Below the pieces are notes generated by a model. That model saw nothing but the letters and a program-made list of their open reading frames with translations, did not search any database and had not been told where the DNA came from. Shown one piece after another: positions 41,458 through 51,003 of a DNA stretch of 64,000 bases. Source of the stretch: Fulvimarina endophytica (GTDB lineage: Bacteria > Pseudomonadota > Alphaproteobacteria > Rhizobiales > Rhizobiaceae); NCBI RefSeq assembly GCF_003403015.1, contig NZ_QURL01000004.1, forward strand, positions 434,001 to 498,000. Direction: 5' to 3'. Within the stretch, counting starts at the first letter, position 1. Every line of letters begins with the position of its first letter. The position numbers were made by a program, and so were the translations under genes.

Positions 41458-42891
41458 ATGGACGTCAAGGGATCGGATAAGACGCCTGCAGCGATCGACG
41501 AACTCTCAGCGGTTCGCAGCGGACTGGCGTCCGCCCAGTTCCGACGCCAGGTCGGGGAACTTGCCGCGACCGCGCGAGCTGCCGAGCATGCCGATACGAC
41601 CATCCCGCCGGATGCGCCCCCCTCCCCTGTGTCGGAGGCGCCGGCGCCGGATGCTCCATCCGAAGTGCAGACGCGTACGGGTCTGCTTCATCGGGCAAAG
41701 CGCCGCCTGATAAGGCTCGCACGCCCTTTTGCCCTTCCGTTTCTCCATCGCTTCCAATTGCGCCTCGCGCATGCAGTCGAGACGTCCGCGATTCTGCATG
41801 ACCTCAAGGCTGGCCTTCACCGGCAGACGGAACAGCTGAACCGCCAGACGGAGCTCGTCGAAAATCTTCTCGCCCGTTCGGATAAGCAAGAGCTCGTTTC
41901 CGAAGAGCTGCGCTCTCTGGTGTTCGCTAACCGCAAGCTCCTGACCGCATTGTCGGCGGCCGAACAGACGAATTCACCCAAGGCTGCAAGTCTGTCTCAC
42001 AAAGTCGAGGAGGTCTCCGGACTCCTTCGGACCATCTCCGAACGTCAGACCACTCAAATCGCATATGCGGAACATCTGATACGATCACGCATCATTCCGC
42101 TGGGCGACGAAGTTCTCGTACGTACGTCGTTTGGATGGCTCTTCGTACCCGTCTCCGACCATCCGATCATCACGGGCATCGGTGAGACGGGCGACGCCCT
42201 CGAGCCCGGCACGGTGGCGGTCATTCGCGCGATCCTGAAACCGGGGGATCTCGTCGTGGATGTCGGGGCCAATGTCGGATCGCTCCTCCTGCCCATGGCC
42301 GAAAGAGTGGGGCCGGACGGTCGATTGATCGCCTGCGAACCGACGCCGGCCTGTATCAGCGCGCTGCGCAACACGATCGCCGTCAACGGCCTTGAGACCC
42401 GGGTCGATCTGAAGCCCGTCGCCGTCGGCTCGAGTGAAGCCACGGCAAGGCTGCATCTGGGTACCAATTCTTCTTTCAACTCCTTGGCCGAACTCGAGCC
42501 CGACGGCAGCGACGAGCGTAACGGTATCGATGTGGAAGTCTCGACCCTCGATCGCCTGGTGCCGTCAGAGCAATCGCCCGCTCTCGTGAAAATCGACGTG
42601 GAAGGTCTGGAACTGGAGGTGCTGCGCGGGATGAACGGTATCCTCTCGCGCTCGCCCGATATTGCGCTCGTCGCCGAGTACGGCCCTTCGCATCTGGAAC
42701 GGATCGGGGTCCGTCCTCAGGACTGGTTGGCGGAGTTCCAATCGCACGGCTTTGCGCTCTGGATTATCGACGAGCGCGACGGGTCTTTGAGAGAGGCCTC
42801 GTCCGAAGCGCTGGAAGGCATCTATTCCGCCAACATCCTGATGGTCCGGCGCGATCTGTCGCATTGGCCCGATCTCAAAGCCGCGTCGTGA
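41458..42891 (+). CDS. FkbM-family SAM methyltransferase with coiled-coil N-terminus
   Basis: A 477-residue protein. The SAM-binding motif VDVGANVG is at about residues 267-274, followed by RLIACEPTPACISAL and LVKIDVEGLELEVLRGM, the FkbM hallmarks. The N-terminal 200 residues are helical and include heptads (QLNRQTELVENLLARSDKQELV), suggesting oligomerisation or interaction with a polysaccharide assembly complex. FkbM enzymes O-methylate sugars or other hydroxyls. AGCAGGA precedes the ATG. Coupled to the next gene by GTGA. Confidence 0.85.
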   Translation: MDVKGSDKTPAAIDELSAVRSGLASAQFRRQVGELAATARAAEHADTTIPPDAPPSPVSEAPAPDAPSEVQTRTGLLHRAKRRLIRLARPFALPFLHRFQLRLAHAVETSAILHDLKAGLHRQTEQLNRQTELVENLLARSDKQELVSEELRSLVFANRKLLTALSAAEQTNSPKAASLSHKVEEVSGLLRTISERQTTQIAYAEHLIRSRIIPLGDEVLVRTSFGWLFVPVSDHPIITGIGETGDALEPGTVAVIRAILKPGDLVVDVGANVGSLLLPMAERVGPDGRLIACEPTPACISALRNTIAVNGLETRVDLKPVAVGSSEATARLHLGTNSSFNSLAELEPDGSDERNGIDVEVSTLDRLVPSEQSPALVKIDVEGLELEVLRGMNGILSRSPDIALVAEYGPSHLERIGVRPQDWLAEFQSHGFALWIIDERDGSLREASSEALEGIYSANILMVRRDLSHWPDLKAAS

Positions 42892-43517
42892 TCCCGCTCG
42901 TCATCATAGGAGCGGGGGGCCATGCCCGCGTCGTCATCGAGCTCGTGCGTGCCGCAGGTCGCTTCAACATCGTCGGTCTCCTCGATCCTGCACCGCCGAG
43001 CGATCGCATCCTCGGCGTGAAGGTTCTGGGCGACGACGGAGCGCTCGCCGATCTGCGCGCGAACGGCATCTCTCACGCATTCGTCGCGCTCGGCGCCAAC
43101 GCCGTCCGCCAGCGCGTTGCCAACCGCCTTGCCGAGATGGACTTCACGCGCCCCTGCCTTGCCCACCCCTCGGCCGAGATCTCACCGAGCGCGGAGCGCA
43201 GAGCGGGCTCGCTCGTCATGGCCCGAGCAGTGCTGGGAACCGAGGCCCTTCTCGACGAGGATGCGATCCTGAACACCGGAGCCGTCGCCGACCATGACGT
43301 GCGGCTCGGCGCCTGTTGCCATGTCGCCCCCGGTTGTGCTTTGGCGGGCGGCGTCGTTGTCGGCGCTCGAAGCTTTCTCGGCGTGGGAACGAGCGTGCGC
43401 CCCGAGATCAGGATCGGATCGGACGTCGTGGTGGGTGCGGGTGCAGCGGTCGTGTCGGATCTGTCTGACGGCATCCGTGCCATCGGTGTTCCTGCAAAAC
43501 CGATGAAGGGAGTCTAA
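42888..43517 (+). CDS. PglD/PerB-like sugar N-acetyltransferase
   Basis: A 209-residue protein starting at GTG 42888, overlapping the upstream stop as GTGA. It has an N-terminal Rossmann-like domain (IGAGGHARVVIELVRAAGRF) and a C-terminal left-handed beta-helix of hexapeptide repeats (ILNTGAVADHDVRLGACCHVAPGCAL, VVGARSFLGVGTSVRPEIRIG). The catalytic His is likely in the VADHDV segment. The NeuD/PglD/PerB family acetylates 4-aminosugars using acetyl-CoA. With the perosamine synthase nearby, GDP-perosamine N-acetylation (as PerB) is the best guess. Confidence 0.82.
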   Translation: MIPLVIIGAGGHARVVIELVRAAGRFNIVGLLDPAPPSDRILGVKVLGDDGALADLRANGISHAFVALGANAVRQRVANRLAEMDFTRPCLAHPSAEISPSAERRAGSLVMARAVLGTEALLDEDAILNTGAVADHDVRLGACCHVAPGCALAGGVVVGARSFLGVGTSVRPEIRIGSDVVVGAGAAVVSDLSDGIRAIGVPAKPMKGV

Positions 43518-43521
43518 CCTT

Positions 43522-44571
43522 ATGCAGGAAGAACGGATCGCCCTGATCTCATCCTGCGTGCCGATGATTCACGGCGGGTATCGGTTCATCGTGGACTGGC
43601 TCGAGATCAAGCTCCGTGAGCGAGGCTTCGCTGTCGAGACGATCTATATTCCCAGCACCGAGGAGCCGCATTCGCTGCTGTCGCAGATGGCAGCGTTCCA
43701 GATGATCGAACTCGATCGCTACTTCGATCGTGTCATCACGTTCCGTCCGCCGGCTCATATGGTCCGGCATCGTCGCAAGGTTTGCTGGTTCATTCACCAC
43801 ATTCGTGCGTTCTACGATCTGTGGGATGAACACCAGTATCATCGCATGCCGGATAACGCCCCCTATCGTGCCTTGCGCGATGCGGTCCGTCAGGCCGACA
43901 CTCTGGCACTCGGCGAGGCGCATCGATTGTTCACCAACTCCAAAACGGTATCGGGTCGCCTGAAGGCGTTCAACGGTCTGGACAGCGAGGTCCTCTATCC
44001 GCCGCTGTTCGAACCCGGCCTTTTCCGTCGCGGAACTTTCGGCGACGAGATCGTCTCCGTGTGTCGTCTGACGGCCCACAAGCGCCAGCATCTCCTGGTC
44101 GAGGCGATGCGGCATACCCGGACGCCGGTTCGTCTGCGTCTGTGCGGCCTCAGTTCCGATCCGATCTACTATGCGCGACTGACGGATATCGTGCGCGAAC
44201 ACGGACTGGAGGACAAGGTTACGATCGACCATCGTTGGATATCCGAAGAAGAGAAGGTGCAGTTCCTGTCGGAAAGTCTGGCTGCTGCCTATGCTCCCTT
44301 CGACGAGGACTCCTACGGCTATCCGGTTCTCGAGGCAGCGCATGCGGCACGCCCGACACTCGTTCTCAGCGATGGCGGCGGCGTTGCCGAGTTCGTCCGC
44401 GACGGGCAGACCGGGCTCGTCGCCGATCCCACACCTGAAGCCATCGCGGTCGCCTTCGATCGCCTTTTCGTCGACCGTCGGGGAACCGAGGCCATGGGCG
44501 AGGCCGCAGAGCGCAACGTCGCCGAATTGGGCATCGACTGGGACACCGTCGTCGCGAGGTTGACGTCGTGA
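43522..44571 (+). CDS. GT4 glycosyltransferase, first of three tandem genes
   Basis: A 349-residue GT4-type protein. N-terminal MIHGGYRFIVDWLEIKLRERG is the acceptor-side loop. Donor-side segments are SVCRLTAHKRQHLLVEAM and the E(X)7E-like FDEDSYGYPVLEAAHAARPTLVLSDGGG. It is four bases after the acetyltransferase stop and overlaps the next GT4 gene by four bases, so it belongs to the same transcript. It resembles the next two, suggesting internal duplication. Confidence 0.85.
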   Translation: MQEERIALISSCVPMIHGGYRFIVDWLEIKLRERGFAVETIYIPSTEEPHSLLSQMAAFQMIELDRYFDRVITFRPPAHMVRHRRKVCWFIHHIRAFYDLWDEHQYHRMPDNAPYRALRDAVRQADTLALGEAHRLFTNSKTVSGRLKAFNGLDSEVLYPPLFEPGLFRRGTFGDEIVSVCRLTAHKRQHLLVEAMRHTRTPVRLRLCGLSSDPIYYARLTDIVREHGLEDKVTIDHRWISEEEKVQFLSESLAAAYAPFDEDSYGYPVLEAAHAARPTLVLSDGGGVAEFVRDGQTGLVADPTPEAIAVAFDRLFVDRRGTEAMGEAAERNVAELGIDWDTVVARLTS

Positions 44572-45599
44572 AGGTTCTCGTCCTGTCCAACCGCGTTCCC
44601 TTCGTCCACGGTGGAGCGGAGGAACTGACCGTCCATCTGATCCGCCAGCTTCGCGCGGCCGGTCACGAAGCCGAAGCCGTGCGCATTCCCTTTACCTGGA
44701 CGCCCTATGGGCGGCTCTACGATGAGATGCTGATCGCCAAGCAGTTGCGCGTCGCCAATGTGGATCGGGTCATCGCGCTGAAATACCCCGCCTATCTCGT
44801 CGAGCACCCTTGCAAGGTGGTCTGGCTCCTGCACCAGTATCGGCAGGCCTACGATCTCTACGATGCCGGCCAGACCGACATCCCGCCAAACGAAGAGGGC
44901 GAGACCCTCCGTCGAGCGATCCGGACGGCCGACGAACAGGCGTTCACGGGCGCCCACCGCCTGTTTGCGATTGCTGAAGCGCGCAAACGCCTGAAACGGT
45001 ACAACGGCCTCGATGCGGAGGAGCTTTCCGCGCCGCTGAACGATCCGGAGCTCTTTTCGTGCCGACCGGCGGAGGGCTACATCTTCGCCGGAGGCAGGGT
45101 CAACGACGGGAAGCGCCAGTCACTGCTGATCAGGGCGCTGCGTCACGCCCCAAGCGTTCGCTTGGTGGTGGCAGGACCGGTGGAAGACGGCGAGACGCAG
45201 GCACGCCTGATTGCACTTGCCGAAGCCCACGGAGTTGCCGACCGTTTGACCCTGGACTTGCGTTTTCTGGAACGGACGGAGATTGCCGATCTCGTAAATC
45301 GGTCCACCGCGGTCGCCTACATTCCCTTTCAGGAGGACAGTGTCGGCTATGTGACGCTCGAAGCGTTTCAGGCATCGAAGCCGGTCGTGACCGCCGACGA
45401 CACCGGCGGCGTTCTGTCCATCGTACGGGACAACGAGACCGGCTTCGTCAGCGAGCCGACGCCCGAGGCGATCGGGGCTTCGATGGAAAGGGCCATTGCC
45501 GAGCCCGAAACGAGCCGGGAACTGGGCCTGAACGCACGCGAACGACTGGAAGAACTTGATTTGTCCTGGTCGAAGGTTCTGTCGAGGCTGCTCTCATGA
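44568..45599 (+). CDS. GT4 glycosyltransferase, second of three
   Basis: A 343-residue GT4-type protein from GTG 44568. It is similar in layout to the gene before: VPFVHGGAEELTVHLIRQLRAAGH, FAGGRVNDGKRQSLLIRAL and IPFQEDSVGYVTLEAFQASKPVVTADDTGG with the E(X)7E equivalents. The shared SYGYPVLEA / SVGYVTLEA stretch shows common descent. Overlaps both neighbours by four bases. Confidence 0.85.
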   Translation: MKVLVLSNRVPFVHGGAEELTVHLIRQLRAAGHEAEAVRIPFTWTPYGRLYDEMLIAKQLRVANVDRVIALKYPAYLVEHPCKVVWLLHQYRQAYDLYDAGQTDIPPNEEGETLRRAIRTADEQAFTGAHRLFAIAEARKRLKRYNGLDAEELSAPLNDPELFSCRPAEGYIFAGGRVNDGKRQSLLIRALRHAPSVRLVVAGPVEDGETQARLIALAEAHGVADRLTLDLRFLERTEIADLVNRSTAVAYIPFQEDSVGYVTLEAFQASKPVVTADDTGGVLSIVRDNETGFVSEPTPEAIGASMERAIAEPETSRELGLNARERLEELDLSWSKVLSRLLS

Positions 45600-46888
45600 C
45601 CAACAGGATAGCCTGGCTGACGCCGTGGAACATTCAATCCGCCATCGCCATGTTCAGCGCCCACCTCGTCGCGGAACTGCGGCGGCGCGGGCATGAGGTG
45701 ACGATCTTCCGCACCGAAGCCGGTTCGGGCCTGGAACTCGAGAATCTTCCCTACGATGGAGAGGTGGTCGCGCTTTCGGACGTCGATCCCCATGTCCTTC
45801 GATGGCAGTTCGACCATGTTGTCAGCAATGTCGGCAATCATTTTCCCTTCCACGGCGCGCTCCCACGTGTCATGGATGAATTCCCGATGCTCGCGATCTT
45901 CCATGACGGGTTGATCGCCCATCTTGCCGATCCCTGGTCACGTGATTGCCTCGATCTGCCGACTTGCCCGACGCTTCTGGCCCGCTCGGTCTATGGAGGC
46001 GATTTCGGGAACGAGGAGGGCTTCTGGCTGCCCCTCGACGATATGGCCAAGCAGCGGCCGATGACGGGCTGGCTCGCCGGCATGGCCGCGGGGTGCTTCA
46101 CGCACTCTCACTTCTGGAAAGGTGAACTCGAACGGTATTGTCCCGGCGGCGTGACCGTCCACCCCCTGTCGATGCCGGACGAAGAGATTCCGCCACCGCC
46201 GCCGTGGTCCGATCGGATCGTGATCGCGACGGTCGGCCACGTCAACCGGAACAAGCGGGTCGAGGAAGTTCTCTACGCGCTTGCGAGCGACTCGCTTCTT
46301 GCCGAGCGTTGCGAATATCGTCTCTTCGGACATTGCGAGGAAAGCGAGAAGCAGCATCTGACAAAGCTGGCCCAACAGCTGGGCGTGCGTTCGCCGACAT
46401 TCACGGGTTGGCTGACAGCCGAGGAGTTGCGGCGCGAGATGTCGCAGGTCCATGTGATCTCCTGCCTGCGTTATCCGGTCCTGGAAGCGGGTTCGGCGTC
46501 CCTGATCACCGCGATGCGCTCGGGGCGACCGACCCTGGTTTCCAATCACGGAGCCTACGGCGAGGTGGCCCCCGAAGCAGTCATGCGCTGCACGCCCGGC
46601 AACGAGTCGCTGGACGTGCTCCGACACCTGTCGGCACTTATGGAGAACCCTGAACGCGCCGACGAGATCGGCCAACGCGCTCAGGCCTATGTGGCGGAGG
46701 TCAATTCCGTCACCTCCTATATCGACGCCCTCGAGCCGGCGATGGAGAACGCGACACGCGCTGCTCCCCGGATCGCCATGTTGCGCGAGATGGGCAAGGT
46801 GTTGGGTGGACTCGGCGTGACGACGCAAAGCGAGGATTTCGAACGGATCGTCATTCCCCTCGCGCAGTCCTTCAACACCGGACGCTGA
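45596..46888 (+). CDS. GT4-like glycosyltransferase, third of three
   Basis: A 430-residue GT-B protein. N-terminal TPWNIQSAIAMFSAHLVAELRRRGHEV is the acceptor-side region; TVGHVNRNKRVEEVLYAL is the donor loop; SCLRYPVLEAGSASLITAMRSGRPTLV contains the C-terminal motif, with Glu in PVLEAG. It is longer than the two before it, with about 70 extra N-terminal residues and an extended C-terminal helix. It ends 34 bases before the perosamine synthase. Confidence 0.82.
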   Translation: MTNRIAWLTPWNIQSAIAMFSAHLVAELRRRGHEVTIFRTEAGSGLELENLPYDGEVVALSDVDPHVLRWQFDHVVSNVGNHFPFHGALPRVMDEFPMLAIFHDGLIAHLADPWSRDCLDLPTCPTLLARSVYGGDFGNEEGFWLPLDDMAKQRPMTGWLAGMAAGCFTHSHFWKGELERYCPGGVTVHPLSMPDEEIPPPPPWSDRIVIATVGHVNRNKRVEEVLYALASDSLLAERCEYRLFGHCEESEKQHLTKLAQQLGVRSPTFTGWLTAEELRREMSQVHVISCLRYPVLEAGSASLITAMRSGRPTLVSNHGAYGEVAPEAVMRCTPGNESLDVLRHLSALMENPERADEIGQRAQAYVAEVNSVTSYIDALEPAMENATRAAPRIAMLREMGKVLGGLGVTTQSEDFERIVIPLAQSFNTGR

Positions 46889-46922
46889 TCAATTCCAGTC
46901 ATTTCGAACCGAGAAGACCCTG

Positions 46923-48029
46923 ATGTCGAGCCCCAACCGCATACCCGTCTATCAACCCGACCTCACGGGCAACGAGCGCGCCTATGTGCTGGACTGCATG
47001 GATAGTTCGTGGATCTCCTCGATCGGCAGCTATATCGAGCGGTTCGAGAGCGCCCTCGCTCAGATCACCGGCGTCGGCAACGCGATCAGCCTTTGCAACG
47101 GGACCGTGGCGTTGCATCTGGCGATTCACTGCCTCGACATCGGCCCGGGGGATGAGGTCATCGTACCGACCTTCACCTATATCGCCTCGGTCAACGCGAT
47201 CGCGCAGACGGGCGCGACACCCGTCTTCGTCGACAGCCGGGAAAGCGACTGGCTGATCGATCCGGAGAAGGTGGAAGCGGCGATCACCCCGCGCACTCGG
47301 GCCATCATGCCGGTTCATCTCTACGGCGCGATCTGCGACATGCCGCAGATCATGCGGATCGCCGATCGTCACGGGTTGAAGGTGGTGGAAGATTGCGCTG
47401 AATGTCTCGGCTCTTCGCTGAACGGTGCCCATCCCGGCAGCTTCGGCGACGTCGGCACCTTCTCCTTCTTCGGCAACAAGACGATCACGACCGGAGAAGG
47501 CGGTGCGGTGATTGCGAAGGACGACGCGCTCGCCGCGCGGTTGCGTAAGGTCAAAGGTCAGGGCCAGAGCCTGACACGGCGCTACTGGCACGAGGAGCTC
47601 GGCTTCAACTACCGCATGACGAACATCGAGGCGGCGATCGGCATGGCGCAGGCCGAGCGGCTGCCGCAGATCCTCGAGCGCAAACGCGCGATCGCGGCGC
47701 GATACCGCGAACTTGCCAGCGACCTGCCGGTCTCGTTCCAGCGTCCGGACGAGGGTGTCGTCAGCAGCGAGTGGCTCGTTTCCGTCCTGATCCCCGAGCA
47801 TACCGACCGCGAAAAACTCATGGCGGGCATGGCCGCCGATGGGGTCGAGACGCGGCCGGTCTTCTATTGCGCCCACGAGATGCCGATGTACGACCAGGGC
47901 CCGCGCCCGGATCTCGAAGTCGCTGGAACCATCTCCCGGCGCGGCATCTCGTTGCCATCGTTCCCCGCATTGACTGCGGAAGATCAGGATCGGGTCATCG
48001 CCTCGCTCTCGAAGGCTTTGGGTCGGTGA
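46923..48029 (+). CDS. per: DegT-family aminotransferase, probable GDP-perosamine synthase
   Basis: A 368-residue PLP enzyme. The Schiff-base lysine is Lys186 in FSFFGNKTITTGEGG, which is the specific form of perosamine synthases (RfbE/Per); Asp157 (VEDCAEC) binds the pyridine nitrogen. FNYRMTNIEAAIGMAQAERL follows near residue 240. It aminates C4 of GDP-4-keto-6-deoxymannose, the product of gmd. With the acetyltransferase at 42888 this gives N-acetylperosamine, as in Caulobacter S-LPS. Last gene of the locus; the strand stays plus. Confidence 0.88.
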   Translation: MSSPNRIPVYQPDLTGNERAYVLDCMDSSWISSIGSYIERFESALAQITGVGNAISLCNGTVALHLAIHCLDIGPGDEVIVPTFTYIASVNAIAQTGATPVFVDSRESDWLIDPEKVEAAITPRTRAIMPVHLYGAICDMPQIMRIADRHGLKVVEDCAECLGSSLNGAHPGSFGDVGTFSFFGNKTITTGEGGAVIAKDDALAARLRKVKGQGQSLTRRYWHEELGFNYRMTNIEAAIGMAQAERLPQILERKRAIAARYRELASDLPVSFQRPDEGVVSSEWLVSVLIPEHTDREKLMAGMAADGVETRPVFYCAHEMPMYDQGPRPDLEVAGTISRRGISLPSFPALTAEDQDRVIASLSKALGR

Positions 48030-48604
48030 TGAGCGCGATCATTGGCTGCCGTCATCGAACGCTGCGAACTGCGTGAGCGCTTCAATGAGGTGTAGGGGTC
48101 CCGTCCGGCATTTCACCGGCCGGCCGGGCTCCGGTGTCGCTCTTCTGAGGTGATGCTCGGCGGCAAAGATCCGAGCATCTCTCATCCGCGACGAGTCTGA
48201 CCGGCATTCCTGCCCTGAGGGGATAAGCCTGATGGGGGCGGTGATGGCACAAGCGTCATCGACCGATCTTGGACGCGGGATTTTCGCCGGGTCGCTGCAA
48301 TCGCAACAGGGCGTCCCATGCCAGCGGGACTCCGCTCATCAGCGCCTGAGTTCCGCAAGCGGCACTCGGTCTTGCATGCCTTCGGAACACCGAAATCTTC
48401 GCCGGTCGCCGCAGGCTGGCGCTCTGACCCGATTGATGAATGGGCGGTGGAACCGGATCGGACCTTCCAGGGCCGGATCTGCAGATGGGGGCCGCCTTCG
48501 GGCATCTCGCCGATATTGCGAAGCGAGCCGTCAGACGGACGGTCACAGTCGAGGACGGTTCGAACCGTTCAGGGCTCGGAACCGTCCTCGCGATGCAGGC
48601 ACCC
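48030..48604. other. Non-coding region between polysaccharide and haem loci
   Basis: No gene is supported in 575 bases. A 12-base perfect inverted repeat lies at 48550-48590 just past the receptor stop, and several shorter GC-rich dyads occur near 48100-48150 (around CCGGCCGGCCGG). The overlapping frames here are on both strands and lack ribosome sites. The two operons converge, so this is a natural place for terminators. Confidence 0.5.
48550..48590 (-). terminator. Long hairpin just after the haem receptor gene
   Basis: CGAGGACGGTTC (48550-48561) and GAACCGTCCTCG (48579-48590) are perfect inverted repeats 17 bases apart. The loop contains a second small match (GAACCG). There is no T-run after it in either direction, so it may be an RNA-stabilising or Rho-type structure instead of a classic terminator. 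It lies 15 bases past the receptor stop. Confidence 0.4.
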
Positions 48605-50824
48605 TTAGAATGCGTAGGCGACGTTCATCCGGAACGAGCGACCCGGCTCCGAATAGAAGAGATCGGGCTGCGAGCGGACCTCGGGGACGCTCACCGCTTC
48701 ATAATAGGTCTCGTCGAGGATGTTGAAGACGCCGCCGCTGATCTTCAGGCCGGGGAGCTGCTTGGGCGCATACCATGCGGTGAGGTCGAGAACGCCGTAG
48801 CCGGGCGCCTCGAAGCCTTCGTCCACCTTGTCGCGCCTGTCGGCGAGCTGGGCCGAGAGCTCCGTGCCCCAGCTCTCCTCGCTGTAGCCGAGGCCGAGAA
48901 GGGCGCTGAGCGGTGCGACGCTGTCGAGATAGACGCCCTCCGTCCGGTTCTCTCCCTCGGCATAGGCAAGCGATACGCGCGCAAGCCAACCCGGCGCGAA
49001 CTCCACGTGTCCGCCGACCTCCACCCCGGAAATGCGGGCCTCCGGCACGTTGACATAGCTCGAAACGCCGCCGATCGGATACTCGCCGCCCGGCGGGGCG
49101 AGTTGCACGGTGTCGATGAAGTCGTCGTAGTCCGTGCGGAAGACGTTGACATAACCGCCATAGGTCTCGCGCTCGAGCTTCAGGCCCGCCTCGACGCCCC
49201 GGCTGGTCTCGGCCTCGAGCCGTGGATTGCCGGTGCGCAGATAGGTGCCGACGCCTCCGAAACGCGAATAGAGTTCGCCCACCGTCGGCGCGCGGAACCC
49301 TTCCAGATAGCTCGCATAGGCCGTGAGGCCCGGCACGAGGTCGTAGGCGACGGTGATCTTCGGCGACAGCTCCGTGTCGGAGGCCGATGGCGGCAATGTG
49401 CCGTCGAAGTCCTCGTTGCGCTCGAACTGCGCCGTGAGTTCGGGCTTCTCCTCGAACCAGTCGAAGCGCAGGCCCGGCGTCACCCGCAGTCGCCCGTCCA
49501 TCAGCCCGATCTCGTCCTCGGCGAAGAGGCCGATCGCATGACCCTCGATCTTCGGCGTATCGGCCTGATTGGTCTTCAAGAACCGGCAGGAGAAGCTGTC
49601 CTGCCGCCGCCTCAGGGCGCACGCATCCTCGCCGCTCGCATATTGCTCGCTGGTCGAGGTCCGCATCTCGGTGCCGAAGGTGAGGAGATGGCTGAAGACG
49701 CCGGCCTCGAAGCTGCGCGAGGCGTGGGCGTTGAGGCCGAACGTCTCCTCCTCGATGGCGTTCTCGCGCCGGAAGGGACCGACGACCGTCGCCGAGCGGA
49801 CGGCGTCGATGCGATCGAGGCGTTCCACGGTCTGCCAGTAGAGGGTCGCGGAGGCGAGATCGACCCATCCGGCACCGGGCTCGGCTGCCTCGTAGTCGTA
49901 GCCGAGGGAGATGCGCCGGCGCTCCACCTCGTCGCGGGCCGTGTAGTCGCCCGGCCGATAATTGCCCGATCCCCGGACACGAGGGTCCGGGACGCTCTGG
50001 GACGTCCTCTGGTCGATCTCGTTCTCGCGGTGGAAGATCTCGCCGGCGAGGCTGAAGCGGTGCCCGCCGTCCAGATAGTGATGGATCTTGGCCAGACCGT
50101 TATACTGTTCGTAGTCGAGCGGATTGGGTGCCGTGCGCGTCGCACCGAAGGTGTCCCGCTCGCCCTGGGTCTCCACCTCGTTGCCGCCGCGATAGCCGCC
50201 CTGCGCGAGAATATAGGTGTCGCCGAAGCGGAAGGCGGCGGCACTGGAATTGAACCAGCTGTCATCGGCCGAATCGTAGCCGCTCTTGGTCAGGAAGCCG
50301 GTCTTGCGGTCGTCGTAGATGAGGTCTTCCGGGTCGAGGGTATCGAGGGCGAGAACGCCGCCGAGGGCGCCCGAGCCGAGCAGCGGATCTGCGCCGCGCG
50401 TCAGGTCGAAGGCCGAGAGCGTGTTGAAGTCGAAGGCGTCCGGCCCGCCCACCGCGCCGCGGGTCACGTCGAAGAGATAGGGCACGCGGATGCCGTCGAT
50501 CGTGGTCAGCACGCGCGGGCCGGCCAGCCCCCGGATATTGATCGAGCGCGCGGCGCGATCGAAGCTGACGCCCGCTTCCACCCGGTCGATGTCCTCGATG
50601 TCCTCGATCACCCGGTTCTCGATCGTCTCGCGGGTGGTCGTCTGCGTCGTCACCGTTCCGCCGACACCGAGCGGCGGCGCTGCGCCGTCGGCCTGCACCA
50701 TGACCTGATCGAGAAGGACCGGGGTGTCCCGCGCGCTCTGAGCCAGAGCGCTCCCGGCCATCAGGGCACCGAGCGCGACGGTCGTCATCGCGGTTCTGAA
50801 ACTGTGTCGGGTCGCGGGGTGCAT
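48605..50824 (-). CDS. hmuR: TonB-dependent haem/haemoglobin receptor
   Basis: A 739-residue outer-membrane receptor of the TonB-dependent haemoglobin/transferrin/lactoferrin type. Signal peptide: residues 1-29 ending in ALAQS. Plug domain: about 35-190, with IEDIDRVEAGVSFDRAARSINIRGLAG and LLGSGALGGVLALDTLDP. The barrel ends in RSFRMNVAYAF, the aromatic last residue of an outer-membrane protein. FRAPTVGELY is conserved in haem receptors. It imports haem, or haemoglobin-bound haem, with TonB energy. AGGAG precedes the ATG. It diverges from hmuTUVS, with two Irr-type boxes between. Confidence 0.92.
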   Translation of the reverse strand: MHPATRHSFRTAMTTVALGALMAGSALAQSARDTPVLLDQVMVQADGAAPPLGVGGTVTTQTTTRETIENRVIEDIEDIDRVEAGVSFDRAARSINIRGLAGPRVLTTIDGIRVPYLFDVTRGAVGGPDAFDFNTLSAFDLTRGADPLLGSGALGGVLALDTLDPEDLIYDDRKTGFLTKSGYDSADDSWFNSSAAAFRFGDTYILAQGGYRGGNEVETQGERDTFGATRTAPNPLDYEQYNGLAKIHHYLDGGHRFSLAGEIFHRENEIDQRTSQSVPDPRVRGSGNYRPGDYTARDEVERRRISLGYDYEAAEPGAGWVDLASATLYWQTVERLDRIDAVRSATVVGPFRRENAIEEETFGLNAHASRSFEAGVFSHLLTFGTEMRTSTSEQYASGEDACALRRRQDSFSCRFLKTNQADTPKIEGHAIGLFAEDEIGLMDGRLRVTPGLRFDWFEEKPELTAQFERNEDFDGTLPPSASDTELSPKITVAYDLVPGLTAYASYLEGFRAPTVGELYSRFGGVGTYLRTGNPRLEAETSRGVEAGLKLERETYGGYVNVFRTDYDDFIDTVQLAPPGGEYPIGGVSSYVNVPEARISGVEVGGHVEFAPGWLARVSLAYAEGENRTEGVYLDSVAPLSALLGLGYSEESWGTELSAQLADRRDKVDEGFEAPGYGVLDLTAWYAPKQLPGLKISGGVFNILDETYYEAVSVPEVRSQPDLFYSEPGRSFRMNVAYAF

Positions 50825-50963
50825 GGACGGGAACTCCTGGTGCTCGTCGGGTGACGGCGCATTCGATGGGGGAGGAAGCAGACTTGCAAAGCGGTTATTC
50901 CGAAATAAATCCGCGAGTCAACGAAGAACAATTCCAATATTCGAAATCAAATCTGACTTTTGA

Positions 50964-50980
50964 ATTGGAATAATTCCAAA
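50964..50980. promoter_or_regulatory. ICE-like box 1 (Irr-type)
   Basis: ATTGGAATAATTCCAAA contains a perfect 15-base palindrome and matches the ICE consensus TTTAGAANNNTTCTAAA at 11 of 14 specified positions. Irr, active when haem is scarce, binds such sites in rhizobia and Brucella. The regulator gene is outside the window. Confidence 0.6.
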
Positions 50981-51003
50981 ATATCAGCCTTATACCAGTC
51001 CAT

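Noticed and set aside
48440..50854. Long open frame opposite the haem receptor
   Set aside because: Antisense shadow of hmuR, biased composition and no recognisable motif.
50902..50960. Further Irr or Fur-like half-sites
   Set aside because: ATTCCAATATTCG and TTATTCCGAAATAA resemble the ICE half-site, but symmetry and spacing are too poor to call.
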